DNA of 64,000 nucleotides, taken from the NCBI GenBank assembly GCA_030748215.1, contig JASMMK010000019.1, forward strand, positions 1-64,000. Reading direction: 5' to 3'. Source of the stretch: Candidatus Scalindua sp. GTDB taxonomy: Bacteria; Planctomycetota; Brocadiia; Brocadiales; Scalinduaceae. Below are positions 1 through 7,986 of this stretch, piece after piece. The notes under the pieces were generated by a model. That model searched no databases, was not told where the DNA came from, and saw only the letters and a program-made list of their open reading frames with translations. Both the position numbers and the translations under genes were made by a program. Every line of letters starts with the position of its first letter. Position 1 is the first letter of the stretch.

Positions 1-61
1 CTACTTCTGCAACTCGAAGCTTATGGATTATTTCTTCAGACTTGTATCGCTTTTGTGACAT
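1..61 (-). CDS. IS3-family transposase OrfA, N-terminus (partial)
   Basis: Twenty codons are visible from the ATG at 61: MSQKRYKSEEIIHKLRVAEV. This matches the usual start of IS3-type OrfA proteins, a basic stretch followed by the first helix of the helix-turn-helix that binds the element ends. AAAGGGGG sits a few bases upstream as a ribosome site. The gene runs off the left edge, so nothing can be said about the catalytic OrfB or whether the element is intact. Confidence 0.65.
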   Translation of the reverse strand, partial: MSQKRYKSEEIIHKLRVAEV

Positions 62-119
62 GTTTTCCCCCTTTCTTAATCCAATTATATAGCTTTATAC
101 TAACTTTACAACTGGATCA
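1..119 (-). mobile_element. IS3-family-like insertion sequence, one end only
   Basis: On the minus strand the element appears to begin at 119 with TGATCCAGTTGTAAAGTTAG, resembling IS3-family ends that start with TGATC. A short leader, a good ribosome site (AAAGGGGG) and the first codons of an OrfA-like transposase follow. The interrupted acyl-CoA synthetase gene stops exactly at this boundary, which supports its position. The other end and any target duplication lie outside the window. Confidence 0.6.
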
Positions 120-590
120 GTTTTTGGGGAGCAGGTCAACCTTTGACCAGGGCAAGAAAAACGTACTGAAATTTGAATAGTTATCCAGCACTCCAAGACA
201 ATTAGGACCAATTACCCTGATACCGTTTTCTCTGCTTATTTTTTTGACTTTTTCTTCAATCACCACTCCTTTATTACCTATCTCCGCAAAACCACTGCTT
301 ATAATTATACTGTTCTTTATCCCTGACCCAATATGTTGTTCAAGGATTTCCAGAACATGACTCGATGAGATTGCTATGACGGATAGATCTATTTTCTCAT
401 TAATATCTAAAAGCGAAGGATAGCATTTCAGTCCAAACACTTTATCGTGATGTGGATTTACAGGCACAACACTCCCTTTGAATCCCATCTCAAAAAGGTT
501 TTGTATAATTATTGATGTAATATTTTGAGGATCTTCTGTAGCACCTATGATAGCTACACTCTGAGGATTGAAGAACTTATCTATATACAT
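117..590 (-). pseudogene. Truncated acyl-CoA synthetase (NDP-forming) CoA-binding domain
   Basis: The start is taken at 590 (MYIDKFFNPQSVAIIGATED); an upstream in-frame start adds only 13 unconserved residues. The product has the Rossmann-like CoA-binding domain of NDP-forming acetyl/acyl-CoA synthetases, also found in Pat-type protein acetyltransferases: SVAIIGAT near the N-terminus and RVIGPNCLGVLD around residue 130. Family members are about 450 to 900 residues, but this frame ends after about 157, just past the first subdomain. The TGA stop is made of the first three bases of the insertion element, so the gene is interrupted. The rest may lie beyond the left edge. Confidence 0.75.
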
Positions 591-647
591 TAGTAAACGG
601 CTCCAAATATGAAGGGGCAGGCACGCCACAAAGATTGTACAGTTTTA

Positions 648-670
648 CCCGCAACTCGTAACTCGTAAAC
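648..670 (-). repeat. Heptanucleotide array, CGNGTTR family
   Basis: Read on the minus strand this is CGTTTA-CGAGTTA-CGAGTTG-CGGGT, about three 7-bp units between the truncated synthetase and the channel gene. It is a short member of the family described at 49879-49920. Confidence 0.7.
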
Positions 671-681
671 GTTTCCAGCAT

Positions 682-1203
682 TCATATCGTATAATCCTGA
701 GTACCGGAGCTTCTCTTCTTATTAAGTTGCTTCTTCTTCAAATTCTCAACATGGATAATAAGAGTATCAACAGTCTCTTTTAGAATATCTAGTTCGTCTA
801 TTGATAAATCATTTAACTGTTCGAGGTTGTACTCAATCGTATCGATTATCCTTTTGGACGGACGCTGCAAAGGGCGCATGAAATATGTTGTTATAGTTGC
901 CACTATAGTCCCGAAAAATATTACAGAACCAACTACTATCCATGTACCTCCAATTAATTTAGCTATACCGGATTGCGGTGCATCGGCTATACCGGCTGTA
1001 GAAAATGCAGCTATGCCCCAATACATGGCATCACCATAAGATCTTATTGATGCCCCTTCAACGCCTCTTTCGGCAAAATATAGTCCGGTGGAAAAAGCGA
1101 GCCATAGTGTCACCAGAAGTATAATCATGTTGGTAAATGGTGTGTGAATTGAAATATCTTTAATAAATCTCTTAAGCCTGGTATTTTGTTTTGATCTTCT
1201 CAT
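682..1203 (-). CDS. Two-TM potassium channel-like protein with atypical filter
   Basis: The 173-residue protein has the layout of a bacterial 2-TM ion channel (Ion_trans_2 type). There is a basic N-terminus, TM1 at about residues 24-45, a pore helix and loop at about 57-78, TM2 at about 82-108, and a charged, probably coiled-coil tail at 118-165. In canonical K+ channels the filter reads TVGYG; here the aligned segment is STAGIADAP, so the GYG signature is absent. Ion selectivity is therefore uncertain. There is no RCK/TrkA domain. It stands alone with repeats on both sides. Fold assignment is fairly safe; function is inferred. Confidence 0.65.
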   Translation of the reverse strand: MRRSKQNTRLKRFIKDISIHTPFTNMIILLVTLWLAFSTGLYFAERGVEGASIRSYGDAMYWGIAAFSTAGIADAPQSGIAKLIGGTWIVVGSVIFFGTIVATITTYFMRPLQRPSKRIIDTIEYNLEQLNDLSIDELDILKETVDTLIIHVENLKKKQLNKKRSSGTQDYTI

Positions 1204-1263
1204 AGCTTATTTATCTCTATATGATTTTCCACTGTTCTGTTCGTAAACTGGAGACTTAATACT

Positions 1264-1305
1264 AAATCATAAATCATCAACCTTGAATCATCAATCAAAA
1301 TCATT
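1264..1305 (+). repeat. Heptanucleotide array, AAATCAT/CAATCAT family
   Basis: Six consecutive 7-mers: AAATCAT, AAATCAT, CAACCTT, GAATCAT, CAATCAA, AATCATT. It lies in the roughly 300-bp gap between the channel and the kinase. The reverse complement resembles the GATTGAA units at 39484. Nothing else convincing was seen in this gap. Confidence 0.6.
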
Positions 1306-1500
1306 GATATTTCACTCACATATCACTTCGACCGCATACATATTTTCATGCTTGATTTTCAATTATTATAGTAGTATTCTCAACTAACAGACGATATAAG
1401 ATTGACGAATGTCTAATCTCTGTCAATATATTTTAGTCATCATTCAAAAACAATTTATTATTAAAGCCATTGGACGCCAGCATAAGAAAATAGATATAAG

Positions 1501-3205
1501 ATGAAAATAGCTACAAAAATTATATCTGGCCTTGCAGCCATATTAGTAATTTTGTCTGTTTTAGGTGTTGTTGTGTTCAATGTCAGTAATATGACTATTA
1601 CCATCGTGATTATCTCATTAATCATTGGCGGATTGATAGCCACGTTCATCACACGAGCCATTACCAAACCTACCCACAGTCTGGTAAATGCAAAAACTAC
1701 AGTAGACAAAGAAGATCCCTTAGAGCAAAATCGTGCCTGGCTCGATAATTCACCTGTTTGCACAAAAGTTGTGGATCTTGATTTTAATCTGATATATATG
1801 AGTGCAGCAGGTGTAGAAGCTCTAAAAATTGACGATGTTACAAAGCTTTATGGAGAAACCATATCCTTTTGATTTTTTTCCTGAAGCATTCAAAAAAAGT
1901 ATGAATAAAAGTATGAAAAAAGTTAAAGAAACAGGAGAAGTTATTACAGGGGAAGCTCCAGTGTGTGATATAGAAGGAAATGAATTATGGTTTCGGGCTA
2001 CTCTTGTACCGGTAAAAGATAATGAGGGCCAAATTGATCATATCATAATCGTATCTGTGGACATAAACGAACGCAAGAAGATGGAAGAAGCACTCATTCA
2101 CGCAGAAAAACTAAAGGCAATGGGTGTAGTGACGGCTGGGATTGCTCACGATTTCAACAATATCCTCGCCGTAATTTCCGGTACTACTCAAGTGCTTAAG
2201 TTGAACAATGAAGATAATAAGAAGTTAATGAAAGGGCTCCGTACCATTCATAAGGTTTCTAAGGATGGAGCAGAAATAGTACGCAGAATGAGAATAGCTT
2301 CCAGACAGGAAACTGATACTTCAGAATTTAAACAAGTCAACATAAAGAGTGTGCTGGAACATGCAATTGAGTTCGCAAAGCCCAGATGGATGAACATTGC
2401 CAAGGCAAGTGGAATAGACTACGACATTGATATTGACGGTATCATGGAATTACCAACAGTAATGGGAATCGGAGCGGAGTTGACAGAGGTATTCACAAAC
2501 ATAATAAATAACTCCATGGATGCAATGGATAGTGGCGGTTGCCTCTCATTTCGTACATGGCAGAATGAAGGAACTTTATTTATAAGCATATCTGATACAG
2601 GAGTGGGTATGTCAGATGAAGTGAAGAAGAGAGTGTTCGAACCGTTTTACACTACAAAGCGGGCAAAAGGGAGCGGGCTCGGCATGAGTGTGTCGTACGG
2701 TATAATGAAGAGGCATGGAGGAACTATAGAAGTGAAGAGTGATGAGGGAGAAGGTACTACTTTCACTCTTACACTTCCGATTGTCGAGTCACCTGTGCAA
2801 CAAGCTGAGTCACCTGTAGAGCATCAGGAAATTAAAGCAAAGGATCTCAATGTCTTAATTGTAGATGACAATAAAGAGATGCACTCTTTTCTGGAATCGT
2901 TCTTTACTGACAGCGGTCATAAGACGAAGCGTGTTGACAGTGGAAGCATTGCTATAGAAGTATTGAAAACAGAGACCTTTGATCTTGTGTTATGCGACAT
3001 CGTTATGCCTGATATTTCCGGATATAAAGTGATAGAAGTATTAAACAGGATGGATGGAAGGCCGAAGATTGGTATGATGACCGGTTGGAGCGAGGAGATT
3101 AAGGAATATGAAGGAAATAACTTAAATGTAGACTTTATCATCATGAAGCCTTTCGAGTTATCAGTGCTGGCAGGACATATAAATGATTTAGGAATTTCCG
3201 CCTGA
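1501..3205 (+). pseudogene. PAS hybrid sensor histidine kinase, frameshifted
   Basis: The first frame (1501-1872) encodes an N-terminal membrane segment, a second membrane stretch, a HAMP-like piece and the start of a PAS domain. The second frame (from about 1859 to 3205) resumes the PAS domain at once (PYPFDFFPEAF). It then carries an H-box (GIAHDFNN), N-box (NIINNSMDAM), G-boxes (DTGVGM, GSGLGM) and a C-terminal receiver with phospho-acceptor Asp in CDIVMP and Lys in MKPF. The two frames join at GGAGAAACC near 1857 by one extra base. All catalytic motifs are present, so without the shift this would be a working hybrid kinase. Decay and a base-calling error cannot be told apart from sequence alone. 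Confidence 0.8.
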
Positions 3206-3236
3206 CAACCCACCTAACAGTCTGGTGAGCAGGTAT

Positions 3237-3264
3237 GGATTGCAGGTTGCAGGTCACGAATAAA
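3237..3264 (+). repeat. Heptanucleotide array, degenerate
   Basis: GGATTGC, AGGTTGC, AGGTCAC, GAATAAA: three recognisable 7-bp units plus one decayed unit, between the kinase and the convergent spermidine synthase-like gene. Confidence 0.5.
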
Positions 3265-3275
3265 TAGTAATTCAA

Positions 3276-4829
3276 TCAATAGACATCCCAAGCACCCTTT
3301 TTATAGTATTTCACTATAATGGGATCGAGGATAGTATTTACTTTAACCCTCTCCTTTTTCTCCAATATTCCTTTTCCAAAATTGACCATTGAGATGATGG
3401 CATCATTGTTCAGGAATTTGGTAGGGGGGGGAGGCAGCTCAATTTCAGTTACTTTTTCCTTCAGCTTCTCATTTGACACCACTCCCTTTCTCATACCAAG
3501 GCACCAACCCCATTCACCGAGCGTCGGAATATTGTTGTGATATGGCAGTACAGTAAAATCTGCCGACTCCATTGTCTTGATTATGCATACGAAAGAGTTC
3601 GGGGAGTGTACCGGACTGGAAGCCTGCGTAACGATTATTCCATATTTATTGAGACGTCGCTGACAGAGCGAATAGAACTCACTGGAGTAGAGCCGGGACA
3701 GAGATACAGAATTTGGGTCCGGCAGATCAACGAAGATAATATCATAAAACTCTTCACTGTTCTCTATAAAGGTAAAAGCGTCCTGATTCTTAACCTTCAC
3801 CTTCAAGTCTACCATGGCGTTTTGATTAATTTTTGTGATGATGGGATTGTGTTTTGCCAGTTCCGTCATTACCGGATCAAGGTCAACAACCGTTACCTTC
3901 TCTACACTCTTGTATTTTAAGATCTCCCGTACCGCCAGACCTTCCCCGCCTCCAAGTATCAGAATATTTTTTCTCTGCTCTGAAAGTGACATTGCAGGAT
4001 GTATAAGCGGTTCGTGATATTTCTCTTCGTCAAATGTTGAAAACTGTTCGTTCCCGTTGATAAAGAGCCAGTATTTATCCTTCCATTGCGTGATGACTAT
4101 CTTCTGGTATGACGTCTGCTGCTCAAAGATTATTCGATCCTTATACTTCTTCTGCTCACTGTAGAGTATTACCGGCTTTACCACGAATATAAATATTAGA
4201 AAGAGTGCAGAGATAGACCAGAATGAGATCTGTATAGCCTTCTTATAGTGCAGCAGATGTTTGAACTTCCAGAATAGGATCGATGCTACCAGAAAATTAA
4301 TTATCCCAAGAGCGATAGGTGTATAAGTAAGGCCCAGATAGGGCAGGGCGAAAAAAGCAAAAAGAACACCCCCGACCAGGGCGCCATAGTAGTCCTTCTC
4401 CATGACTGATGAGATATTCACTCTGAGCTCTTCATACGATTCGTTCATCCGGGTCACCAGAGGTATCTCCGCACCGATCAAAAGGCCTATCAGTATACTG
4501 AATGCATATATAAATATACCGGTACTCTTAGTAAATGTAGAAGACCAATAGCATAGTGCTACTGAAACGCCACACAGGATAGAGAGAGCGAACTCCAGGA
4601 AGATGAACTTATCGAGGAGGTTGTTCAGTATGTACTTACTGATCCTGCATCCCAGTCCCATTGCAAAGAGCATGAGGGACATCAATATAGTCCATTGGAG
4701 TATTGGATTTCCGAGAAGATAGCTCGCGAGGGTAGATAGTACAAATTCTGCTACGATGCCAGCGCAACCAGTGGCAAAGATACATATTTTAAGAATTCTA
4801 CTCTGCGATGCAAAAAGAGGATTTGGCAT
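3276..4829 (-). CDS. Membrane-fused spermidine synthase-like protein
   Basis: A 517-residue fusion of about seven N-terminal membrane segments (residues about 8-225) with a C-terminal aminopropyltransferase-like Rossmann domain (about 235-480). The nucleotide-binding loop GGGEG is at 293-297, the acidic pair in VVDLDP at about 315-319, and the catalytic-type Asp in VDLPDP near 362-368. Soluble SpeE is about 290 residues; this long membrane form is widespread but its substrate is rarely known. It is last in a minus-strand cluster with PsiE and DUF350 proteins. The 27-bp gap to the upstream gene is almost wholly a heptamer repeat, and no Shine-Dalgarno sequence precedes the ATG. Polyamine synthesis is the family role, but physiological activity is not certain. 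Confidence 0.8.
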   Translation of the reverse strand: MPNPLFASQSRILKICIFATGCAGIVAEFVLSTLASYLLGNPILQWTILMSLMLFAMGLGCRISKYILNNLLDKFIFLEFALSILCGVSVALCYWSSTFTKSTGIFIYAFSILIGLLIGAEIPLVTRMNESYEELRVNISSVMEKDYYGALVGGVLFAFFALPYLGLTYTPIALGIINFLVASILFWKFKHLLHYKKAIQISFWSISALFLIFIFVVKPVILYSEQKKYKDRIIFEQQTSYQKIVITQWKDKYWLFINGNEQFSTFDEEKYHEPLIHPAMSLSEQRKNILILGGGEGLAVREILKYKSVEKVTVVDLDPVMTELAKHNPIITKINQNAMVDLKVKVKNQDAFTFIENSEEFYDIIFVDLPDPNSVSLSRLYSSEFYSLCQRRLNKYGIIVTQASSPVHSPNSFVCIIKTMESADFTVLPYHNNIPTLGEWGWCLGMRKGVVSNEKLKEKVTEIELPPPPTKFLNNDAIISMVNFGKGILEKKERVKVNTILDPIIVKYYKKGAWDVY

Positions 4830-4833
4830 GGGT

Positions 4834-4857
4834 CGAGTTACAAGTTTCGGGTTACGT
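4834..4857 (-). repeat. Heptanucleotide array inside an operon
   Basis: Plus-strand units CGAGTTA, CAAGTTT, CGGGTTA and a partial CGT fill the gap between the psiE-like stop codon and the ATG of the spermidine synthase-like gene. The array sits where its ribosome site would be. Confidence 0.7.
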
Positions 4858-5294
4858 TATTCCATCTTCTGTGCTTTGAGAGAGATATAGTATGCAATCA
4901 TCATGATCAGCACAACAATCGCACTGACACCTATCTCATAGAGTTTAGTGATTTCTACATGTTCAGCAAGTGAGGTCTGGGCCTCTATCAGCAATATCCT
5001 TCTCACACCCGCTATTACACCAATAATGAGAAACGGTCCAAGGAGAAACTTTTTCCTTTTCAGAAACCTGTTTACTGTCCAGAGGATTTCCAGAACGATA
5101 AGAGCAAGTAGTACATCATTTATCAGGTGTACTATTGATGCCTTGGACGGACTCAGGACATTCAGGGAAGCATGGAAGAGGATATATGCGGCTGCAACAA
5201 GCAGCAGGATTGCTGCAACTATATGAAATGCAACGTCAAACCTTACGATACATTTTCTGAATTTTTCGGCTATTTTCGAATCAAGTGGATCCAT
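4857..5294 (-). CDS. PsiE family (phosphate-starvation-inducible E) membrane protein
   Basis: This 145-residue protein has four predicted membrane segments (about 24-45, 57-76, 86-103, 118-140). The loop after TM2 reads LKRKKFLLGPFLIIGVIAGV, with the basic and glycine pattern of the PsiE family. The family was named from an E. coli phosphate-starvation gene; its biochemical role is unknown. It lies 62 bp downstream of the DUF350 gene and just before the membrane spermidine synthase, so co-transcription is likely. No Pho-box-like sequence was noticed. Confidence 0.75.
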   Translation of the reverse strand: MDPLDSKIAEKFRKCIVRFDVAFHIVAAILLLVAAAYILFHASLNVLSPSKASIVHLINDVLLALIVLEILWTVNRFLKRKKFLLGPFLIIGVIAGVRRILLIEAQTSLAEHVEITKLYEIGVSAIVVLIMMIAYYISLKAQKME

Positions 5295-5356
5295 AGATAA
5301 AGATGTCCTTTGAATGTGTATGAGTGTTTCAGGTGGTTATTGAAGGCGGTATAACG

Positions 5357-6202
5357 TTATAAACACCAGGTTATAAGGAATGAAGATCCTATATAAGAGA
5401 AAGCGGCTATAAATGCAGCGCCGAGATTTGGTTTCTCCTGGTTGACAATTTCATCGGTCAGTTTAGCACCCGGCAAGAGGACCTTATCCGTGAATAGACG
5501 GATCAGAGGTAACAAAAAGATGCCAAAGACGAAGTAACATCCGATGGTAAGCAGGCTGTCTCCCCAACTGGTAAAGTCTTCACCTATAGCATGCCTGACG
5601 ATGTTAGCAACTCCGACAATAGCACCGGCGTAACAGATACCTGCGGCAGCATTGTCTTTCTCGATTTCGTCATGTATGCAATAAGGCGTGATCAGGTTAT
5701 AGACATAACCGGTAATGATGAAAGATACCTGTCCAATAGCCCAGAAAGCCAGAAGTGTGATTATCCCCCCTCCTTCTCCGGAAATAGAGCCGAAGATAAT
5801 CATACCTGTAGCTAAATATATAGCCAACTCAACAGCACCTGTACCTGCATTCTGATCGCCTATTATCTCTTTCTTATTATTGAATTGATACAGAATTACC
5901 TTGTCGTTAACGAATGTGGATATGTTCAGTAATATGATTGCAATTGGTCCGTATACCATTATATCTATCAGATCAGCTACCAGGCCTGCAGATTCACCTA
6001 CCACAACTCCGCCAATGGCAAACACTAAACCAAGATAGTAGCCGACCAGAGAGAGCGCAAAGGCGCAATTGTCCTTCTGTACCAATTCATCTTTTACATT
6101 GATATCCTTGTGGATCAGGTCATAAGCAAGCTTTCCTAACCAGAACAGGAAATAGCAACATACCAGATAGATAATAGCTGAGTATAGATTATCAAAATTC
6201 AT
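5357..6202 (-). CDS. DUF350 (YjfL-like) tandem membrane protein
   Basis: The 281-residue protein contains two DUF350 units (about 1-140 and 141-281), each with about four membrane helices. Both halves carry the pattern of a charged helix (DELVQKDNCAFALSLVGYYL; DEIEKDNAAAGICYAGAIVG) followed by a glycine-rich membrane segment. DUF350 proteins such as E. coli YjfL occur with PspA-family genes, small lipoproteins and polyamine-related enzymes, and are thought to act in the envelope; no activity is known. Its ATG overlaps the stop of the upstream lipoprotein by one base (TAATG), which indicates translational coupling. Confidence 0.8.
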   Translation of the reverse strand: MNFDNLYSAIIYLVCCYFLFWLGKLAYDLIHKDINVKDELVQKDNCAFALSLVGYYLGLVFAIGGVVVGESAGLVADLIDIMVYGPIAIILLNISTFVNDKVILYQFNNKKEIIGDQNAGTGAVELAIYLATGMIIFGSISGEGGGIITLLAFWAIGQVSFIITGYVYNLITPYCIHDEIEKDNAAAGICYAGAIVGVANIVRHAIGEDFTSWGDSLLTIGCYFVFGIFLLPLIRLFTDKVLLPGAKLTDEIVNQEKPNLGAAFIAAFSYIGSSFLITWCL

Positions 6203-6900
6203 TATTTTCCGAACCCTCCTCCTCTACTGCGAAATGGACTCTGGCTTCTTCCAACTCTCTGCCTGAATTTTTCTCCAAAACTCTGTTTAGCCATTCTCTG
6301 TTTAGCCATCCTCCTCTGGAAGAAACCCTTGTGTGTCTGTTTTGTTACAGTTCCGTTTGTACCATACTGGTTCTTACTACCATAATATGGCCTGTTATTC
6401 TTTCGGTAATTGCTGTAAGCGCCATAGTCACTTCGATACACAGGCCTGCTGACCATCCCGAACATGTGAGACATAAACATGTATTGTCCGTAGAATGCCC
6501 AGAAAGAGTTACCTGACCTGTCCTGCTTCCACTCACCGTATCTGTCGTCTCCTACATATTGATAGCCCGGAGGAGAAGGTGTCTTAATATAACCATCAGC
6601 GGTTTTTGACAGTAAAGCCATTCCAAGATAGTTTTCGTTCTTTTTGAAATAGGATTCTGATACCCGCACAAAACCGGTATACTGAATATCCTCTTTTATG
6701 ATAACTTTATACTTATGGTAATATTGTCTGAATACGCTGCCTCTGCTCTGCATATCTTCCAGGATAACTGTATATTCGGGGACATTTTTCAGGTTTGAGG
6801 ATATTCGTTCTATTGGAGAACGTCTGGCTCCGCATGACTGCAGAGTCATTATCACGCATATTAGAACGCAAACGGTGACAATTTTTTTCGTTAAAGACAT
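6202..6900 (-). CDS. Lipoprotein with glycine-rich tail, first gene of the DUF350 cluster
   Basis: The 232-residue product begins with a signal peptide and lipobox (LQSC, Cys at about residue 23), so it is probably an anchored lipoprotein. The middle holds an aromatic block (YGEWKQDRSGNSFWAFYGQY) and the tail is rich in Arg, Gln and Gly, ending in RGGGFGK. Lipoproteins of this general make-up (DUF1190/DUF4247-like) accompany DUF350 genes elsewhere, including YjfM next to YjfL. Family membership here is inferred from layout and composition. A short in-frame duplication (RMAKQ twice) occurs at about 198-207. Function unknown. Confidence 0.65.
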   Translation of the reverse strand: MSLTKKIVTVCVLICVIMTLQSCGARRSPIERISSNLKNVPEYTVILEDMQSRGSVFRQYYHKYKVIIKEDIQYTGFVRVSESYFKKNENYLGMALLSKTADGYIKTPSPPGYQYVGDDRYGEWKQDRSGNSFWAFYGQYMFMSHMFGMVSRPVYRSDYGAYSNYRKNNRPYYGSKNQYGTNGTVTKQTHKGFFQRRMAKQRMAKQSFGEKFRQRVGRSQSPFRSRGGGFGK

Positions 6901-7046
6901 GTTTGATGATTCCCTGCGTTATCTTGTTAAAATCATTAACATCAATACTTAAACAATGAATTATTTCGAGTATATAACTGTTTTGTTTTGAATTGTCAAC
7001 CTAAATGTATGACACTACTTATTAAGGTTACTCTCGGTAATTCCTT

Positions 7047-7055
7047 TGTTATAAT
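7047..7055 (+). promoter_or_regulatory. Extended -10 element directly before thiD
   Basis: TGTTATAAT (extended -10, TGnTATAAT) ends seven bases before the thiD ATG, and no Shine-Dalgarno sequence lies between them. The predicted transcription start falls at or next to the A of the start codon, which implies a leaderless message. No good -35 is present, as is common with extended -10 promoters. Confidence 0.5.
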
Positions 7056-7061
7056 GGCACG

Positions 7062-7847
7062 ATGTTTAAAGTTCTTACAATAGCTGGTTCCGATTCCTGT
7101 TGCGGTGCAGGTGTGCAGGCCGATCTTAAAGTGATAAACACACTCGGTGCATATGGTACATCTGCAATTACGGCAGTAACTGCTCAGAATACTCTTGGCG
7201 TGAGTTCTGTTTTCAATGTTCCTGCATCGATTGTAGGTCAACAGATAGAAGCAGTCATTTCTGACATAGGAGCGGACTCACTGAAAACGGGAATGCTTGT
7301 AAGCGAAGATATTGTGGAGATAATATGCGATATGTTCAGGAAGCACAGCTTGAATAATCTGGTAGTAGACCCGGTCATCACTTCTCACAAGGGAGAGAGG
7401 CTTTTGTCTGATGAAGGAGTCAATAAGCTGGTTTCTGACTTGATCCCATTATCCTGCCTGGTAACTCCAAATATTCCGGAAGCGGAAATCCTGACAGACC
7501 GTAAGATAGAAAATCTCTCCGATATTAAAGATGCGGCCTGTGCAATGTTTGAACAGGGGGCTACGAATGTACTGATTAAGGGTGGACATGTTGATGATTA
7601 TGAAAATGGAGAGATCACGGACCTATTTTATGATGGAATAGAGTTTCAATACTTCAGTGAAAAAAGGATAAATACGGATAATGTTCACGGGACGGGATGC
7701 ATGTATTCTGCTGCTATTGCGACAGAACTGGCAAAAGGAAATGAGATGATCAGTTCAATCATAGTTGCAAAGAAATTTATTACAAATATAATAAAAGAGT
7801 CTACAATGCCCGGAAAAGGTAACAGGTTAGCTGATTTTACACAGTAA
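7062..7847 (+). CDS. thiD: Hydroxymethylpyrimidine/phosphomethylpyrimidine kinase
   Basis: ThiD phosphorylates HMP and HMP-P in the pyrimidine branch of thiamine synthesis. The 261 residues match the family length. Visible signatures are the N-terminal LTIAGSDS loop, the substrate segment GAGVQADLK, the ribokinase-fold TPNIPEAE and the anion-hole/catalytic motif HGTGC near residue 212. After GSDS the usual SGGAG reads CCGAG, a small variation. No thiE or thiG lies nearby and no TPP riboswitch was seen upstream. Confidence 0.9.
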   Translation: MFKVLTIAGSDSCCGAGVQADLKVINTLGAYGTSAITAVTAQNTLGVSSVFNVPASIVGQQIEAVISDIGADSLKTGMLVSEDIVEIICDMFRKHSLNNLVVDPVITSHKGERLLSDEGVNKLVSDLIPLSCLVTPNIPEAEILTDRKIENLSDIKDAACAMFEQGATNVLIKGGHVDDYENGEITDLFYDGIEFQYFSEKRINTDNVHGTGCMYSAAIATELAKGNEMISSIIVAKKFITNIIKESTMPGKGNRLADFTQ

Positions 7848-7872
7848 AATGGTGAGTAGCATTTTACTTTTA
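7843..7872 (+). terminator. Hairpin terminator overlapping the thiD stop
   Basis: AGTAAAATG and CATTTTACT form a perfect 9-bp stem around an 8-base loop, followed by a short T-rich run (TTTTA). The TAA stop of thiD lies inside the stem. The tail is short, so efficiency is uncertain. Confidence 0.5.
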
Positions 7873-7986
7873 GCGTAGTGGTACAAATGGCAATTAAACA
7901 TTTTCCCTTGATAAAATGTCAGTAATTGCTTACTATCTAAAAATCAAATAGTTTTCTAATTCAAATAAAGGAACGGACTTATAACA

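Noticed and set aside
1501-3205. Programmed frameshift in the first hybrid kinase
   Set aside because: No slippery heptamer or stimulatory hairpin is evident at GGAGAAACC; the second kinase has three unrelated lesions, which points to decay or sequencing errors.
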